Positions 41,101 to 54,206 of a stretch of 64,000 nt of DNA are shown here, in pieces. The stretch lies in NCBI GenBank assembly GCA_032622095.1, contig CP136068.1, positions 124,749,989-124,813,988 of the forward strand, given 5' to 3'. Position 1 is the stretch's first letter. Every line of letters begins with the position of its first letter. A program made the translations under genes and the position numbers. The notes beneath the pieces were generated by a model, which saw only the letters and a program-made list of their open reading frames with translations, had not been told where the DNA came from and made no database searches. Origin of the DNA: Siphonodentalium dalli. Taxonomy: Eukaryota; Mollusca; Scaphopoda; Gadilida; Siphonodentaliidae.

Positions 41101-44100
41101 TGGTACAATAGGGCTAATTAACTGAACAAAGCAGGTGTGATATGTACATTGGTAGACCTAATTAGCTGGTTTGTCATTTTCTGCACTCATGGAGTTAAGC
41201 CTCATTTAATCCTCATCAGGATTAACAATGGATGATCATCAAATAAATCTTAATGTTATCTTCATTGTGTTGGGTATTGAATCTAACAGAACATGCAAAT
41301 AATTTATAATTGTTTCTGGTGATATTTTCATAAATATTATGCGTTAATTTGAATGCATGTAAGAAAATTAAAAATATATTAAAATACATTTACATAAATA
41401 AATACACATAAAACATATTGTATTCCCAATAAGTTGGTGCATAACTTCATGATGAAACCTTTCCAATACATGTAAATGTAAAAAGTTTATATGTTTATTG
41501 CTTGCTTCTTTCTATTGCTTCAGTCGTTTCTTGTTTCCGTGTGATGCAGTTATGTCTTTATTCAATCAAATTTGATATGTTAATTTGAATTATTTCATTA
41601 TTTATTCATATGCGATCAAAATGGTTGGAAACTAACAATTGTAATCAGATGTAATCAAAAAGTAATCGATTACATTTACTAAAGTAATTGTAATCGTAAT
41701 CGATTACATTGGAAAAAATGTAATCAGTAATCGTAATCGTAATCATGTAAATCAAAAGTAATTGTAATCGTAATCGATTACATTGGCATGTAATCGCCCC
41801 AACCCTGGTGTCCACATAACATTGACATATGCTATGAAAGGATAAGACGCACAAGTCCTCTTTAAAGTTGCTGGTCCCTAGATACGGGGTTGGTTCTGCC
41901 ATCGCCGAACACGTACCACACCAAACCAATGAGACTAGTATGAGAACTAAAAAAACACAACCAAGAAAAATGCAGTTTGAATGTACAATAAGCCTTCTGC
42001 GTATATGTGGGCACCGTTAGGTTTCAACAGAAGGCGAAAAATAAACACAATGTCACACAAAAATCTATCAAAATAACTATATCAAGAAATTATTTGCCAC
42101 TACACGCTTGAAGAAATAATCGCTACGTTACATTTGATAGTTATGTTACATTATTACATAAATCATTGAATTTATCGTCTTGGACCATTAAGGAGCGTTC
42201 AACATGAATCATTTCCCGATATAGAATGATAAATTCGAGACTGACTCTTTGTAGTTTACTGAAAGCTATTAAAGAGCGTTTAATTAAACGGACTTTCATC
42301 ATGATATAAGAAATACGTTTTCCATTGTCCATATTTATGTAAATATATTATCTGATGACCTTGCAATTATATAATCGTTCATTATACACACATATATGTA
42401 CTGAAAACAACTGTTATCTAGATCACTTAGCGCATATATAGAGTCGCTTAGTCACAATTACCTTCATAAATTACGTCAGACCCCTCCCCTATTCAGGGTG
42501 CTGTAGAAAAATTTCCCCAAAGCGGATTTTAGCGGATTTTGTATATGTTATACTCGAAGATCTCCTCTTTCCAACGATACCAAATTTAGCTTGTTAAGAA
42601 TTTTTTCCGGGTAGGTCCCACTGTTCAGCTCCGACAGCTAGACTAATACCCATTAAACCTGCGACCCCTGAATGCCCATACCTGTGATCCTGTTATACCC
42701 ATTAAACATGCCCATACCTGTGATCCTGTTATACCCATTAAACCTGCGACCCCTGATATGATGACATCATATCCTGGTCTTTTGGAATGAGGTCCTGTCT
42801 GGCCATAGCCTACAAAAACAAATCATCAAAACCAATGTCACAGTGACACCGTCAATCCTCAAATTAAACCTTTTATTACCTTATTTTGTTCCATGGACGG
42901 TGACAAAAGTGAGCGATTGTTACATGAATAAAATTAAAATCATTTTGTGCCTCCGAGAGACTTTTGAAGTGATTGTAAATTATCGCCCCAAAAAAAGAGG
43001 AAAAAATGATCCATTTTCCTGTAACATGCAAGCCAGATTTCAGTGTGCCTATCATTTGCAGAATGGGGTCCCCAGAATGTGAATTTAGTGAGCTAGCATC
43101 ACCAAATTCACCCTATGGGGACTTCATTCTCCATAGCCTCATCTGCTATGGAAGACGCAGACTCAGATTGAAGTTCCCAAATGGTGAAAGGGACAGGCAG
43201 CCTTCCTTGTAGGTTATAATTTAGAACATTTATCAAATTATGATAATTTCTTCAAGAATATACTGATAGTATAGCATAATGATGATATGAATGCGATATT
43301 ATTCACAAAAAATGCTTTGTGTCCGAGAAAATGCAGATCGAGCATTGTTTAGCTTCTCACAAAAAACGCAGTGGATTTTTTATAAGCAGCATCACGGTAT
43401 TGCGTCATTTCCTTATTTAGATTTGTGCAAATCATACGTCGGTTGTAAAACCCCTAATTGTGTGCGTCTACAACTTACAACTAACATACTATTCATAGTA
43501 AACTCCTTATTTGGTATGTATTACCATATATACATGTAGGTTAGGAGAAAATACTAACTGGATTGAAAAATATTCATATATTATGTACACATTTTCTGTC
43601 TGACCATTTCCCAATCATAAAGTAACATGGATTAGCTGGATTTTGAACTGACAGTGGGTAGAATGGGTCGACCCGATTAAAATAAAGTTTGGTGTGATTT
43701 AAATGCGATTGTTGATGGTACCAATAATTTTATCTTCGCTTTCCACAGCGCAACGGAACATTTTCATTGGACCTTCCGGTAGTTCCAAGTGTTTGTCTAT
43801 AAACAAATGGTTCTGTAATGTTTTTGATGTTTGTTTACATAACAAAGCATACAAACCTGACAATAATATGCAATGTACGCAACATTTATGATTGGTATAA
43901 GAACAACATCTGTCTATTATATAATATTCTTTCTGTTAATGACGGTTTTAGCGGATGTGACTATTTTAACAGCTATACCCACCGCAAAGGCCGCAAATAT
44001 CTTGAATATTGTGATGCACACCCATTGGGCACATCGATTATACGATGTGTCGTCTGCCAATTTGGGGATATAGAGAAACTAAACTAAAAAAGAAATACAT

Positions 44101-47100
44101 CTAAGTGAAGAAGTTTCTATAGAAATTTGATGAGGAAACTTTCCAGAGAAGATGAGGCCTAGGCAGAATGGGGTCCACAGAGGGCGAATTTCGTGATGCT
44201 AGCCTGCTAAATTCCCCCTCTGGGGACCTCTAGAGATAATTGCAGGTTTTGATATTTTACACCAGCCCAACTTCAGGCATTACTTGATTTCCTGTATCGC
44301 GATATTCATGACACAATACAATACGCATATCGTTTAAAAGTGTATCGTGATACATTGAATTAACAATGAATCGTTGCAGCCCTACTAAATACATGGTCAT
44401 GTTTTCCAAATCATTCAACATAATAATCAAGATAAGTATTTGAATGAAGGTCGGTCATTTGCAAGCCAGTTGAGTTAAATTGGATTGGCAGATGTACATG
44501 TAGTGTTACAGCAATGTCCTAAATAATCGATTCCTTAACCACAGCAGAATTATGGGTAACTTTTCAGGATTTAGTCGGAAATATGGCTTGTTGCCATTCA
44601 TCGGAAAGCTCTCAGTGATTTAAATTAACCAACTCTTTGCAAGATAGTATTACCTTCCATTTTGGTCTGAGCAAGTTGCAACTTGGGCTGGGCCTGCTAT
44701 ATTATGTGACTATATAGACCATTTATTTTTGAGAAGACATCTTTAACCCTTTGAGTGCCACGGGCCGATCTCATCGGCCCTAATTTACGGTGTGTAAAAT
44801 CGGCCCTTAAGCATGCTATAGCGAATTTAAAAACAAACTGGATAACACCTTAGGGGCATGTTATAACTCAAAACTATCAACAAGTATTCATAGTAATAAT
44901 TTTGATGCCCATAAAAAACATAAGATTCCCTGGCACTAAACCTACAAAATAAGTCTGTTAAAGAATATAAGAAAAAATTATTAAAATTGTAAAAAATTGT
45001 AAAAATAATAACAAAAGATGAAAATTGTTAGGCCAATGCATTCTCTTATATATGCGAGGCGACCTATGGTCGACTCGCATATATAAGAGAATGCATTGGC
45101 ACAGGGTATATGGGTTGATATAAAAATCGGACCTGGCACTCAAAGGGTTAATGATTTCTAACATTGAGCAATACACCCCAATGACTTCTATAAGAAAAAC
45201 ATGCTATACATAGGCAACTCAATAGACTCGCCTGTGATATATAATTACCTGTGATTGAACAATAAATGAGGTGTGGCGCAAGCTCGCTCAGCTGATCATA
45301 TCCCAAACCAAGTTCACCCATCTTACCAGGAAGATAGTTTTCAATTAAAACATCACATTTCATTGCTAGCTGTAAACAAAATAAGAAGATGATTGACTTA
45401 AAGATGCATTATCCGAATTAACACTCCTAAATTACTATTTATTTGGCTTCGGGGGTAAAAAATATTTGATTCGAGTTGAGGAACCCACCCATCAAAGCTC
45501 AGAGTGATCTGATATCGATTTTTGAAGTTTGTTATTTCTCTAGATGTGCAATTATTTGTGGCCAAGAAAGAAGTCAAATAGACGGTCTTGGACAAAATTG
45601 CGGATGAAGATGGATAACTCTAAAATCAAGTGGTAATACAGCCAAATTTCTGGATACTCAAGTGATAATATGGCCATATTTCGTTGAACAAAATGTTGAT
45701 AAATAACACGTTTTGGGAAATTTGATACCACAGTTGACAGTGGTTAGCATTATTTTGCTGCAATTAATTGATTCTGACAACTAAAGGATATTTTGAAGAA
45801 ATGTTGTTGTTGTTGTATCTTGATGATATGGGGACCATCTGATCGGACTGAATACCTTTAAGTGGCCATATAATTTTCAAGGTTACAGACCTGGTTATTT
45901 GGTCCGAAATAGAAAATGAGATAGGATCATTGTCACAGGAAATAGAGCACATTAGATATCTTTATTCAAAATAAACACTGTTCATATTAGCAAGGGTTGC
46001 ACATCGACGATGGCGCTTGTCTAGTTTTATCTTGTCTAAAAAAAAAAAAAAAATATTGACATTTGTTCAATTTGTTGTTTTAACAATCTGCTAATAATAG
46101 ACAAATGGCCATACCTGAGGTAAAAAACAAATTGGTTAAATCAGATTTCGAAACTATCTAGATATTGTTGTAAAGGATCCACATACCAAAACTGAATGCA
46201 ATCAGTTTACGTACATTTAAGTTATCATTCTAACGGCCTTAAAATTTAAAAAAGAAATAGACAACTAAATTTTTTAACTCAGATAAAATTAATCATACAA
46301 AAATAAATTTGCACAAAACGTTTTCGATTATAATCTAGATATTGTTGTAAATATTCCAACTATGAATGCAATCGGTTGACCTATATTCAAGTTATCGCAC
46401 CAATGGTCTTAAAATTTCTAAAAATAGATACTAAAGGCCATGCCATACCTCAGATAAAAATATATCTGACAAACCTGAATTTCGAACTGGATCAAAATAT
46501 TATTGTGAAAATCCATATACATGTACCAGATATGAATGGAATCAGTTGACACTTGTTCAAGTTACCATGCTAACAGCCTTAACATTTCTAAAATATACAC
46601 ATCTAGCAACAATGTGGGGATGGGCCCGAATTTCTGTGTGAAGCTTTGTACATGGCTATAAACCGACCTACCAAGAATTGTTAAAATCCATCAAATAAAA
46701 TAAAGTTATAGAGGATTAGGGCTGACTGCCCGCCTATCAACCAACTGCCCCTCGTTAAATCATAATTCAAGTTTTTTAACAAAAAACTTAATTAAAAATT
46801 AAATGATCTTCTCGTAACACTATCTCCATCCAAACTAGAGACTTTATTAGATCGAATGTTGCTCGAATAAGTTTTCCGATGTTGTAAAAAACTAATTTTT
46901 TCCTATCTCATATGTGAACTTTCAAACTGAGAATGGCACTTCAATCCTGTAATTGGCCATAATTTTCAATTGCATCCATATTTGATTAATCACAAGCATA
47001 TCCTTATGCGTTTGGTACACCATGATCCCCATCATAAGTCATAATCTCTTTCTATCAATGTTTGTGAATGTAAAAATTGTTGAAAAGACAGTAGCAGTTA

Positions 47101-50100
47101 GAATTTTACATTACTCTCTGTAATATTCCATCCCAGCTGGCTAGGTATCTTTAAATAATTACTATTTGGGTCATGCTGGCTTATATAACGAATGTAGTAG
47201 GACAAATGAGACTGACTGTACTTATCGATCAGTGTTCACATACCTTACTCGTATTTAAATTCGGACAGTAGTATTTTTTCGTGCACCTAGATCATGCCAT
47301 GAAATTCTACTCTGGCTAAGCCCATAAAGATCACTATTACCTTCAGAATCAATCAAGAACCATAACTGGATGCAATTGGATACATGATGTTTACAGAAAT
47401 ATTGTTGTCAGATTTGAGTTCATACAGCAGGATACTTGAATTTAAAAGGGAGCGAAATATATTACTTCACGAATTTAAATATGAGTACAGTAGTAACATT
47501 AATTGAACTTGTGTAATATCTTATTATAGTTTGCAGAGCTAATTGGGCACATATATGGTTGATAATTAAAAAAAAAGTTTATTAATATACTTATACATGT
47601 AGGAGGCTTACCTTTTTCATAATATCAACACCTCTCGGTGATTTCATATCAACAGTCACACTCTGTGAAATAAAATAAAACAATGCAAAATGATTTCTTT
47701 AATCATCTGTCTACGTACAGTAATGCCCGAAGTATATGACCCATTTCCACAGCAGAATTATGGGAAATTTTTCAGGATTTAGTCGGAAATATGGCTTGTT
47801 GCCATTCATCGGAAAGCTCTCAGTGAGAGCTTTCCGATGAATTGCAGCATGCCATATTTCCGACTAAATCCTGAAAAATTTCCCATAATTCTGAGGTGGT
47901 TTAGGGGTCGATTATTTAGGACATTACTGTGTATAAAAGCCAAGTGTTCATGTAGTAGCAGAGTAGTTAAATTCGGGGAACATATTAAAAATAATAATTT
48001 ATATGGCATAAATAAAATACACCCATAGTAACCGAGTGTACCAAATTTTTACCACTCGTGGTATTGTGGTTTTAACCACTCACCAAAAAGTTTGTGATAA
48101 AAACCACAATTCCACCTGTGGTGAAAATTTGGGTGCACTCGGCAACTATGGGTGTATTCTATATATAGCACATCATGGTCCACATGTTCACACAATAAGA
48201 TATATGACAAGGAGACACATCATCAGGCGGTGCTGAAGAGAATAATTTATTGTGATTTGAGTCTCAGTTATCAAGATATCGTTAACCCTTTCATGACGGG
48301 AGCTGAGCTGGTGAAGCATTAAATATCCTGTGCCAGTGCATTCTCTTATAAATGGAAGTCTCCCATATATACTGGTAAGAGAATGCATTGGCTTACAAGG
48401 TCAAGGTAAATATTGTTAGGCCAATTCATTCTCTTATATATGCATTGGCACAGGGTTTTCGCAAAATTTCAGGAAGTGGCCAATTTTGAATGGTGATTTC
48501 CATACAAATCACTGGACTACCGTACAGTACATTACAGTGTGTCAAGTGTTTCTAAGTGCAACTTTATTTTTATTTGCTGGTTTACAGATAATTATTTTCA
48601 TACTCAGGCACTTTGTCAACTGGAGGAATGAAACATGCTTTATTTAACCCTTTGAGTGCCAGGGGCCGATCTCATCGGCCCTAAACCTACAAAATAAGTC
48701 TGTTTAAGAATATAAGAATAAATTATTAAAATTGTAAAAAAAATTGTAAAAAAAAAAAATTGTTAGGCCAATGCATTCTCTTATATATGCGAGGCGACCT
48801 ATGGTCGACTCGCATATATAAGAGAATGCATTGGCACAGGGTATATGGGTTGATACAAAAATCGACCTGGCACTCAAAGGGTTAACAGGGATGGGGATAA
48901 TCATATTCTGTACTCTGTGGAAGTGGTAGCCCAGTGGTTAGAGTGTCAGACTTGTAATGGTGTTACTGCACCGGCGTGAGTTCACGCCCGGCCGTTGGAC
49001 TTTCGTCTCCACAACAGTGGCTTGGCCAGATTAAGCAGTGTGTGTGCTATATATAGCCACACGCTGTTTCAAATCTTGCGCCATGTTGTGACCCTTGGGC
49101 AAGGTCACTTGTACTGTGCTCGCTTCGTCGTACCTAGACGAGAAATAGGGACCTGGTTGTTGGGTAAGTGTAGCCAAGAGAAATCTTGTGTAGTGCCATT
49201 ATGGCAGCGTGCGTTTAAGGATTACTTAACATGGCATTACTCAACAGCTGGGGTAATAATGTGAAGTGCTTAGGGCCCTCATTGGGGATACGCGCGATAT
49301 AAGCTCCATCATTATCATTACTTGTGTTGTATTTGAAATGATTACATTTTTTGAAGTTTTTGTATTGTATTTGTAATCAAGAATTTTAGGAGCCAAAGTA
49401 TTGCGTAACAGTATTTGTAATCAAATACTCTGAAAATTGGAGTTTTTTTTTACATCTTCCCAAAGTATTCTAGATTATTTTTGTTTAGATGAAACCTATC
49501 TAACAATTGCATCAATTAGAGAGGGCCAATGACTAAAATGGGTACAATTTTAACTACTGATTGCGAAGAAAACATGAACAAATGGCAACATCAATAGATA
49601 AATAATCAGAAGTTAATATAATTATGAGCAGCCCATAACTCATGTGAAAAAAAGGATTTTAGTATTACATCATGTCATATTCAAAACAGAATTGTTTCAG
49701 TCCAGATATTTGACATCCCAATAATTTACTCTAGCTTTGCATAGCCATGCCACTAAAATCGCTGAAAATCTCAAACATATTGACCTTACCACTCCATAGA
49801 AAACATTATCTGAACTGTGCTCAATTGTAAACCCACATACCAAATGTCATGATACATTCACTTGAGACTATCTAAAATTATCATCTGGAAACCAAAAGCG
49901 AACAGATGGACAGACCAATAAATCAACGTCTCATTTTTTAAAAAACGGGCAAAAAAATTATACATGTATAACAAACTATATTTTGCACCGCTGTGACTTA
50001 CTTTTTTGTTTCTGTTCACCGACAGGAAATAAGCACTCTCTGTACCACAAAAAGGAGGACCCCATGCTCTTGTATCATCACCGCTTCCTGCAATGATATA

Positions 50101-53100
50101 ACCATTCCGTGACTGGAGCTTCCTGAAATTTTGCGAAAACCCTGTGCCGATGCATTCTCTTATATATGTGAGTCTCCCTATTTGCCCAAATTTTACCTTG
50201 ATCTTCTAAGCCAGTGGATTCTCTTATATCTGCGAGCATTTAATTCTCAGAATCCTGGATGACACTAAACATAAACTTAATTAAAAAAGTTTACCGTGAC
50301 CTTGTAAGCCAGTGCATTCTCTTATATATGCGAGGTTCCCTATGGGAGACTTGCATATATAAGAGAATACACTGGCACATGATATGTAATGATGCACCAG
50401 CACAGCTCCCATCATGAAAGTGCTAATGATAAATAATCACGGCATTTCGCATTTAATTCTCAGAATCCTGGGTGACACTAAACATAAACTTAATTAACAA
50501 TTTTTACCTTGACCTTGTAAGCCAGTGCATTCTCTTATATATGCAAGGCTCCCTATGGGAGACTCGCATTTATAAGAGAAAGCACTAATACTGGATTTTT
50601 GGCACTGTGCTTTAATGAAAGTGTGGCAGTATGCTTGTTTACAGCATGAATGATTGAGATTATTTCGCTAGAGACCCCATGATGGGTATGGCTGGTTAGA
50701 AGACCCATGACTGATATGAGATCATCCAGGGATGGCAGGGCAGGAGGGTAAGCAGGGGCAGTTGCCTTGAGAGGAGCAGATTGCTCAGTTGGTTTGTGGG
50801 CCGACCTCTGAGCTACACCTTCGACACGGTCGAGGGTACAAATCCGACATAGTATTGGTCAGACATTGCATCGCTATCTGCATTCCCCATACCATTGGCA
50901 TCACAAATCAACCATCGATGCCACCATCAGTGCTCTGAGAACAATTCCAGAAGCAAAAGAATCTCAGACAAAATTTTAAAAAGATGTACTGGGTGAATTT
51001 TGTACCTCCGCTCCTCTCGTAATGTCATGACCAGGGATGACATTACGCTTGGCACACCGTCAGATTCGGAACTGACATTAATGGCTGTCCCATGTGCAAC
51101 AATCAGAGCATGGTAAAGATCCCGGCCGGGGCGAAGAAGTCACGGGTTCGGCAAAAATTCCTGGACAAATTCAAAATAAAGATCTACTCGATCCCTCTCT
51201 GTAATGCCCATAAGCCGGGAGTGTGACTGTATAGAGATAGATATATAGAAACTTGGATGAAGGTGCAATTCGACACATGTTGCATGTGGGTATACTTGTA
51301 TCAGTTCTTGGGCTGAATGCTAACATAGTGGGGTGCAATTGAAGTATTAACTAAGGCCACTCATGTATCTATCAATCTACTAAATCATCTACTTTAAAAT
51401 TCCTCCCTGTTTTGTGCATCCGAAATCCCAAAAGGGGCTGAACACAAACAACCCATAACCTCAGATTTCTGCAATTTCGGCATCAAAACATGAAGTATAT
51501 TGTCACAAATTTATGTCATGTACTTAAGGCATTACATTTTCTTTGCCAGCCATGTAGGGAGATGCTTGACAGCTTAATATTTTCAATCAGATGTGAGTTT
51601 TAAGCAGAGGTACAGCCATGATCCCCATGTGTGGGGACATGACCATATATTGAGGGTCCTCGCATGCTGTGCTTGAGGAAAACAAATTCTGAGGGTTGAG
51701 GGCCTGGGTGGGTACACCCCCACCCCCAATCCCTATAGCTGCTCCCTGATTTGAAGTGGCCACAATGATTACTCGTACAGATATGAAATCTCATAAATTC
51801 ATTCATGAGTTCATTCTAGTATTTTAATAATTCAAACTAGGAGAAGATTTTTTCGCTTTAAACTCACCAGGTCTTTCAATTTTGATAATTTCAGCTCCCA
51901 TATCACCAAGAATCATTGTACAATATGGCCCAGCAAGAACTCTGTGAACAAAATGAATTTGCAATCAAAACATAATGTAGTGAAATTAAACCACTGAATT
52001 CCTCATCAAAAAGAACTCTACAATCAGTATCAAACAGAAAGTGGTTGGAAATTCCCTAAAGAGTCCAGTTGTGAGACTGACTAATACTATTATATACAGT
52101 AATGCCCTAATTAATGGACTCCATAACCACAGCAGAATTATTGGTAAATTTTCAGGATTTAGTCGGAAATATGGCTTGTTGCCATTCATCGGAAAGCTCT
52201 CGGCGAGAGCTTTCCGATGAATGGCAACAAGCCATATTTCCGACTAAATCCTGAAAATTTACCAATAATTCTGCTGTGGTTATGGGGTCCATTAATTAGG
52301 GCATTACTGTATGTAGTTTAAATTAAGTGACTCGGTTACCTTTTTGTCGATGTCAATACACAACTCCGGAATTATTATGAATTTGCATGAGTTCCATAAC
52401 ATGCATTCTAGTAAAGTTCAATACCATCACCTCAGCTGAACTGGTGGATGCTCTGGTCTGTCGCAGGTGCTTCAATAGTTTGATGGTCAACAATAGATTA
52501 AATGATTTTGTCAAAACATGATCACTGCATCTACGAGAGTTCAATTCAATTCAATTCAATAAGTTTTTATTTTATATTATAGAATAATAACATGTTATAT
52601 ACAACAGTTCATAAAAAGTTATTTTTTCAACAAAAAAGAATTATCCAAGTATAAGTCAATATTATTGAAAAATTGACTTATGTACATGTCTCCCACAGTT
52701 AACACACAAGTGACTGTCCTTTGTTTCCTCAGATAATCAGTTCACTCATTCATTAGCACTACTCATTCACACTACAGCATACCTTCACTCACTCAATACA
52801 GTAATCCTCTCTAACACCTCACTGCACTCTTATCACCTTACACACAATAAGACAAGATATAATTATTTAACATCTCAGACTATCAATCTCCCTGTCAATA
52901 TTTAAATAAACAGAATATATACATTATGAATACATGTAGGCAAGTTGACTATTAATTGTACCATGTGTATATTGAACATCAGGAAACTGCCTCATTAAAT
53001 ACCAGTTAACTTAATAAAACCGAAATCAGAAGCAATTTTACTACTGTTCAATGTTTGCATTAACAAGACTGGCAAAGCACCAAGTTGGTAAGACAATCTG

Positions 53101-54171
53101 CTAACTGCCTTTTTGTATCAACCCACAAAATATCATCTATTAGTTTTTTCATAACACTCATTTCAATTATAAATTGCTGAGGCTTTTTTGAGGAATGTCA
53201 TCAGACAGTCATTTGTGGATGCTGTGATAAGAAATATCATAGGCTGTAATTGCATCATTTCCATAATCTATATATATAAAAGAGTAGGATATGTCTGTCC
53301 TTCTGTCTGTCTACCTGTCTGGATTTTTCTCCAAGGCCCTCGACCGATTTCATTGGTGTGTTGACTTGAGTTACCCTGGTGGAGGTTATAACGGTATTAG
53401 TTTTTCAAAACTTTGATTTAAAAATATTTCATTAAAAAAAAAATTAAATGGGCCGCAGGCCCCTTATGCATAAAGGGGCTGCATGCCCCTTTGTGCAGAG
53501 ACCACAGGCTCCTCCTCCGCTGAATAAAGGCTCCCGACGGGAGGCTGTTTCAGCTGGTGTAAATATATTTTCAAATATAAATTAACACAATTTTACAATC
53601 ACCTTCCAAATAATAGTGGATGCATCATTATTTAATTTCAATCAAAAATACAACCCTGCATAATTATTAGGCAATGAGACATATCATGAAATTGCCTGCA
53701 CTATTATTAATTTCGGCCTGCACCATTAATCAGCAGGTGTGTTGTGTGCTAATTGTTTCACTGTCATTGCAGCGACCAGCCTAGAGGTTACAAATTGTGA
53801 GAAGTCACTTCTCCCCTTCTCCCTGTTTGGTTATTAGGGACAAGTGGACTGTAATCAGGGTGAAGTAAATGTCTGAAGTTCAATTTACACCCCAACATCA
53901 CCATTCTATCATCCAATAATCATCATGCAATACAATATCCCATTTGTAAAACCATTATAGTGAGTAAGAACGCAATTATGATCAGTAAATATACTTAGAT
54001 ATGATGTTGGGACATACCCTACTGGTATACAGTAATGCTCTAAGTAATCGACTTCTTACCCACAGCAGAATTATGGGTAACTTTTCAGGATTTAGTCGGA
54101 AATATGGCTTGTTGCCATTCATTGAAAAGCTCTCAGTGAGAGAGCTTTCTGATGAATGGCAACAAGCCATA

Positions 54172-54206
<35 letters not shown>

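Larger units (their letters stand above)
37152..42645 (-). mobile_element. 5.5-kb TIR DNA transposon with CXC-type protein (decayed)
   Basis: TIRs of ~125 bp: the left end TAGTCTGGCTGT pairs with the right end ACAGCTAGACTA. The arms share ACCCGGAAAAAATTCTTAAC, AAGCTRAATTTGGT and AAAATCCGCTAAAATCCGC. ATA flanks both ends (37149-37151, 42646-42648). Removing the element with one ATA rebuilds a copy of the exon 6 tail with one mismatch. It encodes a minus-strand protein in pieces (next entry) and contains a nested hAT element. The superfamily is not certain: a 3-bp duplication fits Harbinger or CACTA-like elements, but the termini match neither clearly. Confidence 0.85.

Noticed and set aside
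43703-44087. Overlapping frames of 62-89 residues
   Set aside because: No recognisable domain, and partly overlap a degraded GCAGAATGAGG element.
48919-51217. Possible functional tRNA genes
   Set aside because: Only A- and B-box-like sequences are seen within ~400-bp repeats; no complete cloverleaf, so they are SINE heads.
23001-54170. Recurring minus-strand frames beginning [13 protein letters not shown]
   Set aside because: All come from the arm of the CAGTAATG palindrome; every copy is a MITE.
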